Part shown: one piece after another, positions 1 through 11,999 of the stretch
Numbering within the stretch: the first letter of the stretch is position 1
Layout: each line of letters opens with the position of its first letter
Source of the DNA: Tetracentron sinense
Taxonomy: Eukaryota; Streptophyta; Magnoliopsida; Trochodendrales; Trochodendraceae
Length of the DNA: 64,000 bases
Direction of reading: 5' to 3'
Assembly (NCBI GenBank): GCA_015143295.1
Contig: CM026570.1
Span: 24,931,250-24,995,249 of the forward strand
Made by a program: the position numbers and the translations under genes
The notes under the pieces: generated by a model
The model's database searches: none
Told to the model about the DNA's origin: nothing
Seen by the model: the letters and a program-made list of their open reading frames with translations, nothing else

Positions 1-700
1 TATTAGGATATGATTGGATGAGATGTGTCTTTATTGTCTTTACTATATAACAATAAGGCATAGATATCCTAGTAAAATGGTACCATTATTCGGGCAAACT
101 AGTATTTATAATCCCAGTGTACCACTATTTTTAAATAAATGGGATAATGTAAGGTAGAAGAAATGCTAGTAAAATGGGTAATTTGCCCGAATATATCATA
201 TTGAGGTGATGCATTGTAGGAGAATAACATTCTCCAAGTTCCATCTTATAGTGTGGATAATGCATAAAATATGTGACATTTAGAGGTTGAGGATTTCCTC
301 TTAATGAGATCTATAGCTCTTCTGAGTGGGATATATAGTCACATAGATATCCTTGATAGACTCACTTATATGTTTGTATGTTAAGGAAACATACAATAGA
401 TAGTGTATTGAGCATATACACTCAATTTGTGTATAGTTTTCTACTTGATGTGACACGCTAAATATTTTGTGCAAAACATTGGAATATCCACGAGGCTACT
501 CTGTGTTATAAAGTAATTTGTCATATATCTTTCATATCTATTAGATGATAGCTTGCAAATTTGGTGGAAGTCTCTTATTGTTGATACCGCATCCTATGTT
601 TCTAGTCTCCACCTCACAAATTTTCAAAACCCCTAGCTTTCTTAGCTACTCAACCCGCTAAAAAAGGCAAAAGATTAGCTCAGGCATCCACAACTCATGG
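1..700. other. Left edge, no gene recognised
   Basis: AT-rich. A short inverted pair, TTCGGGCAAA (about 89) and TTTGCCCGAA (about 184), brackets about 105 bp. The stretch 240-640 is reminiscent of old LTR sequence but has no definable ends. Confidence 0.4.
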
Positions 701-783
701 GGCACTTGGCGATAATAAAGGGGGGAGATATCAAGTGGGGGAGAAAATGAAATGATTTCTCCCCAAATTATCGCCAAGTGCCC
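701..783. repeat. Nested perfect-arm hairpin
   Basis: 17-bp arms GGGCACTTGGCGATAAT (701-717) and its exact complement (767-783), with inner 9-bp arms GGGGAGAAA and TTTCTCCCC. The GGGGGGAGAT run inside resembles purine tracts near the 3' LTR of some Copia elements, but no LTR was recognised here. Confidence 0.75.
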
Positions 784-3207
784 AATGACCAGAGATTACC
801 GCAAAATAAAGAAAGTAAGAGATTGTGCAACAATGACCAATCCTATAAAGTGCTTGTGATGGAACAACTTCTCCCCTGCAATGACTACATTATTATTATG
901 TATAGCAATGTATATCAGTATACTCAATGTTATAAAAGTGGGTTCTTGCATTTATTTTTTCTTTTTTTAATATAGCCAGAGCTCTGCTTCACAGAGTTGA
1001 AGCAAAGCTCCCCTATTTACACTATGGCTATGACATGTTTGTAATTAATGAGAAAAACTGGGGCAATTTTTTAAAACACCATAATTACAAGATTGTCATC
1101 AAGGTAGTGTAAAAAAGGGAGCTCCGCTCAACGCCATAAAGCAAATCTCTTGTTTGTATTTAAACGGTTAAATATAACAGAGTACACATTATTATTATAT
1201 TTTATAATAATATAAGACTTATATTATATGGTATATATACACATTATTATATATTTATTGAGTATAGATGGGTCGGCTCGAGCCTGGCCCTATCAATAGT
1301 AAAGCTCACATACCCTACATTAGACTGGCTAAAAAAAGGTAGGGCTTGTGCATATACATATATCAAGCCCAATTAAAATGGGCCCGAGCCTGGCCCAATG
1401 CAAGTTCACCCCAGCCCACTGACAACCATATTAGTTAGTGGTTAGCAGCGGCAAGTGTACAACTAATTGTAAGTTGTCGCCAAAGGAATTATCCCACGAC
1501 CTCTCTCATAAGAGAGGCTACATCCTACCATTGAAGTAAGCGGTGAGGTATAGCAACAATGGTTGTTGTCTTTGTTTAAAATGTATTCCTCTTATTATAA
1601 AAAAATAATGTTAAATCACATATACATCCAGAGATGTCAAAGAGACCCATAACTTACAATCAATAAAAACAACAAAACCAAGATAGAAAGGTGATATAGA
1701 ACAGGATGTCGACAAATATTTGGAGCAGTTGGATAATAAGAAATTGGGCCACGGAAGAAATAACTTATTTCTGTGCAATCTAGTTTTGACGAGTATAACT
1801 TTGCACTCGGATGTCAGAATGATCATTATTATATATTATTGAAAATCATTAGATTCTATGTCATCACAAAAAGAGATCGTTTAGCGGGTTAAAACGCAAT
1901 TTGATTTTTTTTGTTATTACTTTTAGTAAATTTTTATCTTATTGTTTTGAGGCATGTTTTGGATTTCGAAATCTAGTTTGGTACGAAAATCCTTAATTAA
2001 GAGTTTAGTAAGTGATTTAATGTATTTTAGTTTTTACTATTTTTAATAAGTTCACTTTTTAGAGAGCATCAAATTAGGACTTGTAATATATTTAAGCTAC
2101 TATTTAAAGAAGTTTTTTAGTTTTGTTCAAAATTGAATTTTGATTTCTTTAGAGACTATTCTCTGTTTTATGGAGGATTCAATATTGGTTCTTAGAGAGG
2201 GAGGCATTGATCTCTTCTTATTTTCAATTTCACGTTTCAGTCTCGTCAAAAGTAAGAAATTAAATGAGGAACCCATCCAAAATAAGCTCATCAAGAAATC
2301 AAACCTGCCTCTCAACTCAAATGGCAAATGTGTGCCCCCATTTAAGGGAGGTTTTGGATCAACACCGAGAAAGGGAATGTAGAAATAAATTGATTTTGGA
2401 TTCCCTCGGTGATGTGGATGTAGTCCCAAAACTAATCATAGATAATTTTTTCTATGTACCCAATAAAATAGGCATAATTTTCTAAAAATGGTCTATTAAA
2501 AAATAACATTGCCTTGAAACTTAATTGGTGAAATGCATTTCACAAAGGATTAGATAGAAAAAATGTGGATTATAACCATAATTTTAGATAGAGGTGTTCT
2601 AGGTTGAGGACGGTCGGGCTTGCAGGCTGAGTAAAAAATCTAGCTTTAGAGGTAAGGTCCAAACCCGAACCTACTAGTAATCGGACCGGGCCTAACATAA
2701 TTATTGAAGTTTTTTTTAAAAAAATTAATTGGGCCATGCCTAGCTAGGCCGGTTAGAAGTCAAACAGGCCGTGGGGCTAAGGAAAGATGATGGGTTGGAG
2801 TAGAATCTTGTCGTTGTGAGCAGTCCACCTATAGCCATACGCTTTTTTATACAATTGCACATTACAAAGTTGCTGCAGAGAGACAAAATAGTTGAGTTAA
2901 GATAAACTTATCTTAACCCTATTTGTAATGATTCAAAGAAGCTTAGCCAATTTTTCTAGTTCCATTGACGAACTCCCATGTAGAGCTTTGGCATATTTGA
3001 CAATAAGAAAAAAAAATGAAAAAATTTGTACATGATATGCACTATAGATGCGAATCTTACTTTTTGATTTGAAGAATATAGTTCATTGGACATAGGGTTC
3101 ACTAATTGGAGGGACAGCCACAACCACAAAATGCTGTGTTTTTGGTACGTTGTGTAACTATTCTATCAGACTTAGAGTGGGTTGCAAAGAGATGATTTGA
3201 TTGAAAC
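784..3207. other. Intergenic, decayed repeats
   Basis: No gene. Two AGCCTGGCCC/GGGCC-rich patches (1265-1440 and 2590-2765) look like remnants of short hAT-type elements. The small open frames here have no protein-like content. Confidence 0.4.
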
Positions 3208-3218
3208 AAAACACATCT

Positions 3219-3382
3219 ACACCCCGCCTCTTGCACCAGTGGTGGGGTGTGGCCTCTCTGTTGAGGGAGGTCTGGGGATCCAATTCCCCCCCGGGTCATG
3301 AGTATGCAAGAGCTCAAATCCCAAGCTAACCACTAACCAGTACTAATGTAGGTAAATGATATCCGAAGTGGAAAAAAAATTG
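3219..3382 (+). mobile_element. SINE family 2, full-length copy a
   Basis: A unit of about 164 bp with a perfect 11-bp target duplication AAAACACATCT at 3208-3218 and 3383-3393. It has an A-box-like TGGCCTCTCTGTTGAGGG and a B-box-like GGATCCAATTCC at tRNA-like spacing, resembling a Leu/Ser-type tRNA head. An A-rich stretch lies at its 3' end. About 80% identical by eye to copy b at 11840. Confidence 0.75.
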
Positions 3383-3642
3383 AAAACACATCTTAGGCTC
3401 CATGTGTTTTTATGTAAAATAACGGAAAACAATTAAACTCCGAGGAAAGATACGATTTTTCGTGTGTTTGTTTGCATATGTTTGTTTGCAGAAGTAAACC
3501 ACTTTATGAAAAATTAGCATCGTTTGACGAAAACAACTTTTACACCTTAAATTCATGCAAGTCATTTTCGAGTGAAATAATGGAAAAGTATTGGGACAAC
3601 CATCGAAGGATAAAACCCCATCCCCTTTTCCTTTTTATGAAC

Positions 3643-3994
3643 CTAACCCATAGTCTAAAAAACCTAGGCTGATTAAAGAGCAGAAAGCTAAGCTCATATA
3701 CAACTGGGGATTGTAACATACCACCACGCTTCGTAGTTGGCATCCATGACAGCCCACTCTCTAGTGGCTTTCACTCTGACCTCTTTTTTTTAATAGCCCA
3801 TGATATTTAGGTAGCCATTTTCCTATGATGGTTCTCACTTTGGCCCGTGCGTCCAGGTAACCCTTTTCCTACATTTCGAGACTCGAACTCGAAATGTAGT
3901 GTTAGCTTTGATACCATTTATTATGATACTCCAAAGGTCGTAGGGTGATTAAGGAGCAAAAAGCTAGGCTCATATACAATCGGGTATCGTAACA
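3643..3994 (-). mobile_element. TRIM-like miniature LTR element
   Basis: Two related direct repeats of about 75 bp (3643-3718 and 3918-3994) share CTCATATACAA and GATTAA...AGC blocks. Read on the minus strand, TGGTATCAAAGCT (3904-3916) follows the first repeat, one base off the usual initiator-Met primer site. At about 350 bp with no coding room it fits a TRIM. The edges are approximate. Confidence 0.5.
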
Positions 3995-4069
3995 ATTTGT
4001 CTCTGATTTTTCCTCTTTTGCAGTAACTAGTTGATTGTGCACGTGCAAGCTTATTGATTAAAGGTTATT

Positions 4070-5455
4070 TTTGGTATCAAATTATTATGACGGGACGTGT
4101 TGAGAATAAAAAATATCATGAGGGTACAGTGGTATCAAACAAATCATGAGGGGTATTTTAGGGTATCACATTCTTGTTACGGGAATGCGTTGGGAATAAA
4201 AAAAATCATGAGAGTATTTTGGTATCAAATTCTTGTTACAAGACGTGTTGGGAATAAAAACTGAAGCGTATTTTCAATAACAAATTAGGAATAATAAAAT
4301 AATGAGGGGTATTTTGGGTATCATATTTTTGGGAATAAAAAAATCATGAGGGTGTTTTTGGGTTTTAAATTCTTGTTACGGGACATGTTGAGAATTTAAA
4401 AAATATGCAAGGTATTTTAAGTATCAAATTCTTGTTAAGGACATGTTGGGAATAATAAGGGATATTTTGGGTATCAAAATCTTGTTAAAGAAGTGTTTGA
4501 TATCAAAACTTGTAAAGGGATGTGTTTGGAATAAAAATACTCATCTGTATCCAATTATTTGTGATTAAGATGAAAAATTGAATTTAATCAAGATATTTTA
4601 GGAAGATGAAGTGTTTGTTGCTTTTATCAAACAGTAATTTTTGATATCAAATTAGGAATAATAAAATAATGAGGGGTATTTTGGGTATCAAATTTTTGGC
4701 AATAAAAAAATCATGAGGTTGTTTTTGGGTATTAAATTCTTGTCAGGAGACATGTTGAGAATAAAAAAAAATATGCGACGTATTTTCAGTATCAAATTCA
4801 TGTTTGAGGACATGTTGGAAATAAAAAAAATACTATGAGGGATAGTTTGGGTATCAAAATCTTGTTAAAGAGGTGTTTGATATCAAAACTTGTAAAGGGA
4901 TGTGTTTGGAATAAAAATACTCATGAGGGGTATTTTCGGTATCCAACTATTTGTGATTAAGATGAAAAACTGAATTTAATGAGGATATTTTAGGAAGATG
5001 AAGTGTAGGTTGACACCAACTTCTGTTGCTATTATCATACAATAATTTTTTATATCAAATTAGAAATAATAAAATAATGAGGGGTATTTTTGGTATCAAA
5101 TTTTTGGAAATAAAAAAATCATGAGGGTGTTTTTGGGTATTGAATTCTTGTTACGAGATATGTTGAGAATAAAAAAAATATATGTGGGGTATTTTCGGTA
5201 TCAAATTCTTGTTAAGGACATGTTAGGAATAAAAAAAATATTATGAGGGACATCTTTGGTATCAGAATCTTGTTAAAGAGGTGTTTGATATCAAAACTTG
5301 TGAAAGAATGTGTTTGGTATAAAAATACTCATGAGGGGTATTTTCAGTATCCAACTATTTGTGATTAAGATGAAAAACTGAATTTAATGAAGATATTTTA
5401 GAAAGATGAAGTGTTGGTTGACACAAACTTCTATTGCTTTTATCATACAGTAATA
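4070..5455. repeat. AT-rich higher-order tandem array
   Basis: Built of 45-60 bp units around GGTATCAAATTCTTGTTA, GGGA(C/A)(A/G)TGTT(G)GGAATAAAA and ATCATGAGGGTATTTT. A larger unit repeats about three times: AAATTAGGAATAATAAAATA recurs at about 4282, 4649 and 5057 (spacing 367 and 408). Units vary in length and order, so it is old or was built by local duplication. No coding. Confidence 0.85.
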
Positions 5456-5701
5456 AAATATAGTGATAGTTATCCTACACACTTCTTCCTTCTTTGTTGT
5501 TCTAACTAAGATCTCCCTCTCTATCAAGATAGAAACCCTAGAAATTAGGATCTCTGAATTGTAGATCTTGTTCGTCCCTGTGAGATATGTGTCTTCTCAT
5601 GAGGTTTTCTTTATTTATGACATGCTCATCTATACATTCTTTGAATATTTTTAATGGATAATATATCAACAAGGGGGCTCATCATAGACATGGAGCAACT
5701 A

Positions 5702-8213
5702 TGTAATGCCCCTAAATCCCCCTAGGAGTTAGGTGGGACTTTAGACGTCACTGTCATAACCTGTCAATCATCCTGCAATATGTACAAGGCATACTAAATA
5801 ACTGCGGAGACGAAATAATACAGAAACGTGAACTCAATTTTTCTTTCTATACATATGACTATATTTCAAGTTTGTACAATAATAAAACCAAAACAGGAGT
5901 GGACAAGCCCACTCATCAAATACAACATAATCTCTCCCTCACCACTCTCACCAATAACCTGAATAGGGCCGCCTATCCAGTGCTCTATCATCCTGATGAT
6001 GATGATCCATGGTGGGCTCCGACTCGAAGTAGTACTCCTCAATCCAAGGCTCAGGAGCACGCTCGTCAACAAGACCTACCGAAGTAACAATTTCGGCTGA
6101 GCATGGAATACTCAGTGTCTACAAACCACTAGATAATATGTCATAGTATCACATGATTTCACATAGGTAGTTCATAGAATATATATGCACTGAAACACAT
6201 AAGGAAAAACCTCTTTTTAAATACCTGTGTGTAATACTTTGTAAAACACATACTCTCTTCACTTATTATTTTCACATGACTTCTTACACATATCTTTTTA
6301 TGAGAGAGTACACTTGCACATGACTAATGCCTACCCTACAAGGAGTAGAGGTCACTAGCATACACTTGCACTTAACTAATGCCTACCCTACAAGGAGTAG
6401 AGTCCATTAGTACTAATGCCTCCCCTCAAGGAGTAGAGTACATTAGCTACACCTCACATACACATACACATGAATTCACCAACCTTCCTATTGGTATCTT
6501 TGCACATATCGTTTCTCTTTAGGACCGAATGACTAATGTCCACCCTACACGGAGTGGAGTCTACTAGTATCCTCTCATGCACACACTTAAATTCTCACTT
6601 GCTTTACACATACACATATGACAAATTTCAATCATACAATACACGTGCACATAATCAATTGTGAGTAGCATGGTAGACAAAAGAAACATTTTACATATAT
6701 CCCATATTTCACCTTTTTATCCATAGTAATAGCCCGTATACACATAGTTCACATAATTCCATTTAATCGAAACATATAGTTTTTCTCTTGGATTTTTCCT
6801 CAAAACTTATGTATTTTAACATGTTTTTCATCTTTGAATAATAATACACACTTTTCATTCTTTAGTCTAAGGCATAGAAGCATCACAAAGTAACTTACAT
6901 CACAAATCAAATGCTTTTATCTTGATTTACAATATGGTTTATGATAAACTAGGTAGTGAAATATAGTTACCTTAGGGGATAAAATCTCTTTGATTCAAGG
7001 CTTGAAAAATCTTGAGGAAGCTTGTAGAAGAGAAACCCCGAGCTTGAGGATGAAGCTCCAAGCCCCAATGGCGCGTGGGAGTGAGATCCAAGCTCGTGGA
7101 AGCTTGGGAAGTGAGGATTGAGCTCCTCCTTGATCTCTAACAAAACCCCCTCTTTGGAACCTAGAATTTCTCCATTTTCTCTCCCAAACCTTTTTTTTAG
7201 GTTAGTGTAACCCAAAACCCCCAATTTGGGTCCCTATTTATAGACCAAGAGGGTAAAAACCCTAAAATCCCGCTATTTTGAAGCTAATTCACGCACCTAC
7301 GATCGTTCGTAGGTTTTACAGTGAGTTTACCCAATTTTTGAGACTTTACGATCGTTCGTAGGTCTTCTACGATCATTCGTAACTTTTACAGAAACTTTTC
7401 AGATTTTTCTCTCTTTAGTATTTTGCCCATAATGTTTGACTTGTTTATCAGATTTTGACGATTCAACTTGCGTTGGACTCATCATTCAAAGAGAAAAAAA
7501 TTTGTGTCTAATAGATAAATCCTAATTTTGAGTTTTTAATTACCTAAATAGGCTCTAAAGCTGACTGATCTGGAAATGGATTTCAGTAGCCTAGTTTTTC
7601 AGCAGACCCAATTTTGGAAATCCAACTTTTAACTCAATCCCGACTCAAAATATGAAAAAATGGTAAACATGAACCTTGAAGAGGGTTCCAATACCTTCCA
7701 AAAATTCAAGAATCACTTGATTCTGAGCAACGCTGGCAAAACTAGAGCTTCTTAAAGTTGAAGATATGTTAAGACATACCTTTTTAAAAGTTAGAACATT
7801 TCGAGTGCTTTCACACTCTTTTCCCTTGGGTTCAAAACCCTACTCACATCTCATGAATCGTTACCCCATAGGTTTGTAACCCACCTAGGTGATCATTGAA
7901 TTCACACCAATATGCATGAAAGGCCCCGGCCTCTTTATGCCTCGCACACTAGCACTATTCACAACACTATTCACCGCACTATTAACTTACAACCCTTTAA
8001 GCACTTAGAATATTTTATACCCTTGCTTTTACCCACTTAGAGTATATTTATACTCTCTTCTTGAGACTCAAAACATGTTCTTAAAACTCTCACTTGACTC
8101 ACCATAATACCAAGAACACAATGGAAGACTTTAGGCTTTTACACACACCATATAAGAACACTATTCACTGACACTATTCATAGCACAGTGAACTCGAATT
8201 CCGGGGTTCTACA
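5702..8213. mobile_element. Gypsy-type solo LTR, 2.5 kb
   Basis: Starts TGTAATGCCCCTAAATCC and ends CCGGGGTTCTACA, typical of plant Gypsy LTRs. Flanked by AACTA at 5697-5701 and 8214-8218, a perfect 5-bp target duplication. No internal region is present, so it is a solo LTR left by LTR-LTR recombination. Inside are a series of TACCCTACAAGGAGTAGAG-like repeats (6310-6560) and three ACGATCGTTCG or ACGATCATTCG motifs (7290-7395). Small open frames inside are chance. Confidence 0.85.
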
Positions 8214-8218
8214 AACTA

Positions 8219-10179
8219 GGTGGAGCTATTCCTTAATTTGGGATTTCTTTGTACAATAGAGGGAGCCTGTCGATTCTGGTTGGGGATTTGCAGGTAGTAG
8301 ACCTTGATCTCTCCCTTTTAAATGTTTGATTATCCTAATTTCAATCTCTAGTGGCGTATTTTACTTTTGAATTAATTATTCTTGTTGGATTTTAGTTATA
8401 GTTTTGATTTGTTACCTTTTTTTTTTTTTTGACTTATCCTTTAAATGTTGAGAGAAGTTTGATTCTAGCATGAACAATATTTTTGCCCCTAGTTTATCTC
8501 CTTAGAATATGTACCTATGGAATCTCATATCAATAAAGGAAAGGAAAGAGAGGACCACACAAAAGTATAATATATGCCAGTAATTTCTATTGCATTGATC
8601 TAATATGTATGAGCTTGCGAGCTTTTTATAAACTCTGTGAGATTCTCAAGAATAAGAATTTATTGTGTCCAATGATCAAATTGTCTATTGAGCAAAAAAT
8701 TGTGACATATTTGCATATAATTAGTCACATGTGAGACTTGGTTCACATTTTCACAGGTCATGCGAAACCATTCATCAATAATTCAGCATTGTGTTATAGC
8801 CATCATAAAGCTACATAAAGATCTCGTTAGACCACCCATAAGTTGTATTTCTCTAGAAATACAACGTAATTTAAGATATTGGCTATAATTTGAGGAAGAC
8901 ATTATGTACATATCAACTCTTATAGTTTTTAGAAATTTTCATAAATATTTATTTGAACGTAATTTTTTTAGATAAATATTATAAATATATAATGATTATA
9001 TATTTTGATAATTGATTCTCAAAATAAACATTTATCATTGAAATATAAATGATTTTTATCCGATATCTATTATTAAAATAATTATTCATTGAAAGCAAAT
9101 ATGTTAATTTGTAAATTTTATATAAATAGAGTTTATACGATAATTAAAATTGATTTATTTGTATTAAGAAGTACTGGGACCCACTATTTATAGATTTGTA
9201 TCAAGTATTGAGGCCTACAATTTGGTCCACTCCATTTGTATGTTTTTGAAAAAAGATAATTATATATACAAATATATCAATTATCAATTGAGTTTTAGGT
9301 ACCCAAACAATGAACTTGAAATTTATAGCACATTTCATTAAATTTCAACGTTTGATTCAAATGATAGAAGTTCACTACATAAGCGTTTCAAGTCATAGAT
9401 ATTGCAATGCCTATGCATTGAAATTCTCATCAATGTTCCAATTCTTGCAATCCAAATAGACCCTTAGGCTATGTTCTTTTGTTGGTTACTTCAAAAGCGC
9501 GGGACTTTATAAAGCACGGACTTTTCAAGATCTGGATTTTCACTAGCTTGAGCATTTGAGATTCTGTGTTCTTTTGTACCTAGGACTTTGTGTGTGAATT
9601 TTTAGGTAAATGTTTAGGACTTCAAATGTCAGCGTTCTTTTACTGCGGGACAAGTCTATTGGGACTTTGAGATTAAAATTTTTTAAAACCATAATTTGTA
9701 GTGACAGTTTTGAAAAGATTTTTTTTATCATAATTACAAGATTGCCACCAACTTTACATCAATCTCATTTCTCAAATTATAATCTTAAACATGTTGGGGT
9801 TTCATATTTCTCAAACACTAATTAATGTAAAAAAAAAAAGGGTCATTTATATTAAAATTTCTAATATACAAAAAAGAGCCCCATAAACATGCTATAATCA
9901 TCTGCATTCATCATCTTTTCACATCATTCCATCCAAAGCCACTCTGATCAATGAGATTATCAATAGTATGGTAAAGTTTTCTCTACCATAATTCTCATCA
10001 TCATATTTTCCATAATTCTCATCTACCACTTGGTCAAAACACTCCGAAAGTGGTTTAATTTATGTCCATCAATTTAATCTTATCATAATTCTCATCATCA
10101 TATTCTTCATGAAACTTTAAAAAAAAAAAACCCTCATTTCAACTGGACTTTGCAGTGATTTTTCAATAATATTCTTCAT
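8219..10179. other. Intergenic, AT-rich, no gene
   Basis: 8219-9470 shows nothing definite. From 9471 (GGCTATGTTCTTTTGTTGG) to about 10150 there is MITE-like sequence. ATAATTACAAGATTGCCACC at about 9729 resembles about 1080 and 15125, so a dispersed short repeat is likely. Confidence 0.4.
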
Positions 10180-10830
10180 TTGTTTTATTACAAATTACAT
10201 ACAAAATCAGAAATGCAGAAAATGTAATCTCTAGATCTTTTCCAATGATTCTCGGCTCCAGTACAGCCGACTTCGATATGGCACCACGCCCATCATCAGC
10301 CTCTAGCTCTTTTCCAGCTTCGCCCACCTACAAAAGCACAAATACAGGGAGTTAAATTGCATTGTTTCTTTTTGACATAATACTAATGAATAAATTGATA
10401 ACTTTCAGGGAATCAAGTGGCCAATGTCAAGGTATGAACATGCATGTTTTAAAAGAAATATCAACTAACTAGTATTTACTTGTGCAGGACCAAGAGCAAC
10501 ATCGAAGTTCATATCTGGGTCGAAAATGTACGAATGCTTTCGCTGGAAGAAGATTTAGAAGAAGACGAGCTAAGAGAAGTGATGGGGAGAGAAAAGAGTC
10601 TGCATTTTGACAAAGACCGGTTGAAAGAAGCGGAGACGGAGAGCGGAGCAGCAGAGATCAAAGTGAAGAGAGCCATGGCGGAAAGAGGAAGAGATTTTTG
10701 CATTGCCCTAAATTGGATGTGACTGTGTGAGGTTGTGAGGACCTTACCTTTCTCCATCATTTTGTGGTGGGTAGCAGGAAAATAACGGTATCTTTTCAAA
10801 GCCCACTCTCTTTTCAGTTTCACACTTGCA
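10180..10830 (-). pseudogene. Possible small two-exon host gene, unrecognised; frame unclear
   Basis: On the minus strand, MQKSLPLSAMALFTLISAA (ATG complement 10698-10700) opens a Ser-rich, Arg/Lys-bearing stretch that looks like an organelle transit peptide and stops after IRTFSTQI near 10509. In a second frame, YIFDPDMNFDVALGPAQ (about 10535-10485) runs into a GTAAAT donor. After an intron of about 165 bp a TTTTGTAG acceptor (about 10330) joins in phase to VGEAGKELEADDGRGAISKS and AVLEPRIIGKDLEI. AATAAA on the minus strand lies near 10185. So there are promoter-side, splice and poly(A) signals, but the transit frame and the downstream frame do not agree. Either an unseen splice joins them or the gene is broken. 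I do not recognise the product. Confidence 0.35.
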
Positions 10831-11319
10831 AATACTATGGTTGGTTAAACCTTAGTAACCCAAACTTCCTAACCTGCTACTCGCTCCCGCCCTCAAACCT
10901 CGCTCTCACCTCGATAGCTCAATTTCAATTTTTGTAAACCTCGCTCTCACCTAGAGAGTCTTGTTTTTGTGTAAAGTTTTATTTTTATTCCAACTTTTAA
11001 TGTTAAGTGGGGTATATTTTGTCATTTTTCTATGTAGGGTAGAAGATTCATGTAAGATTTGTTAATTATTGGTGATCTTGTAATTGAATTTAGAATGATA
11101 CATTTAATATATCAATAGTCATCTTATTTGTTATGAATACAAATTTGAATGACGAATGATCTTGTCAATTCTTTCTTATAGTAATTTTCAAGATTATATA
11201 TATATTAAATTTAGATATAGCAGCCCTTCAGAGGCTCTCGACCCAATCCTAAATTAAAATATGACGCTCTCGCTCCCGCTCCCACTCTGGTTACTTAGGG
11301 TTAACCTCCTCGCACCCTC

Positions 11320-11396
11320 ACAAAGCCCATTTGAACTATGGTTAACAAGTTTTAACTCTAAAAGTTAGTGAATCTTAACCACAGTTAAATGGAGTG
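11320..11396. repeat. TTAACCATGGTTA-type MITE remnant, copy 1
   Basis: AACTATGGTTAAC ... TTAACCACAGTTAAATGG. Shares its inverted TTAACC(A/T)(T/C)(G/A)GTTA ends and AAAGTTAGTGAATCTTAACC-like interior with the copies at 13293, 25068 and 61004. Confidence 0.45.
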
Positions 11397-11839
11397 AAAA
11401 GGGACAGATGGAACAAAAACGTGGCAGACTGTAAATCCCCTCCTTGCCCCAGGGAGGGGATTATTTTCCAATCTAGAATACTTGATGATACATACCACCC
11501 ATTCTTCTTTTTGTTGGTCCACTTAGAGTGTAAATAGCTTTTAGTGTTAATAAGTGAGACACCGGCTGGCTTGTGCCAGTGGCATTGTGAATATCTCGGT
11601 GTGTAGGGTTTCATTCCCTCCTTAGAGTGACAGTTGATAGGCCCACCATGTTTAGTTGGTCTTAGGCTCTCTAACCTACTAACCATGGCTAACCAATGTG
11701 TGGTAGACTACCAAAGATAAAGTGAGACGAGTGGGCCATCTTCACACGGTCACCAAGAGGGAATTTCTTCTAATCCATTGGGAGTACCCCCATAAGTGGA
11801 AATGATCCTAATTCCGGCCTCTTAAGGAGGGGCATATCT

Positions 11840-11999
11840 ACACAGCCCACCTCTTGCGCTAATTGTGGGGTGTGGCCTCTCAGTTGAGGGAGGTCTGAGA
11901 ATCCAATCCCCCAGGTGACGAGTCACAAGAGCTTCACTCCCATGCTAACCAATAACCTTTATCCCCCCTCCCTCTTAAAAAAAAAAAAAAGGAAACGAT
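11840..11999 (+). mobile_element. SINE family 2, full-length copy b
   Basis: Second copy, about 160 bp, with a perfect 10-bp target duplication GGGCATATCT at 11830-11839 and 12000-12009. Same A-box-like TGGCCTCTCAGTTGAGGG and tRNA-like B region as copy a, and a 14-A run near the 3' end. The clean duplications at both copies fix the family ends. Confidence 0.75.

Noticed and set aside
2127-2429. Overlapping open frames on both strands near 2.1-2.5 kb
   Set aside because: Each is the shadow of the other; neither shows a domain, codon bias or splice context.
4070-5455. CRISPR-like array
   Set aside because: Units are contiguous and variable without unique spacers, and the host is a plant; it is a tandem array.
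5470-5700. Possible host 5' UTR (CT-rich leader, GAAACCCTAGAAATTAGG)
   Set aside because: No coding frame follows and the solo LTR begins at 5702; sequence after it (8219 on) is not protein-like. Left as unexplained.
7197-7264. Short open frames and gene-like CT-rich leader inside 5.7-8.2 kb
   Set aside because: All fall within the solo LTR bounded by AACTA duplications.
10480-10722. Plus-strand open frame, 80 residues, acidic and charged
   Set aside because: It is the antisense of a Ser-rich transit-like stretch on the minus strand. Its composition is explained by that, and no splice or poly(A) signals support the plus strand.
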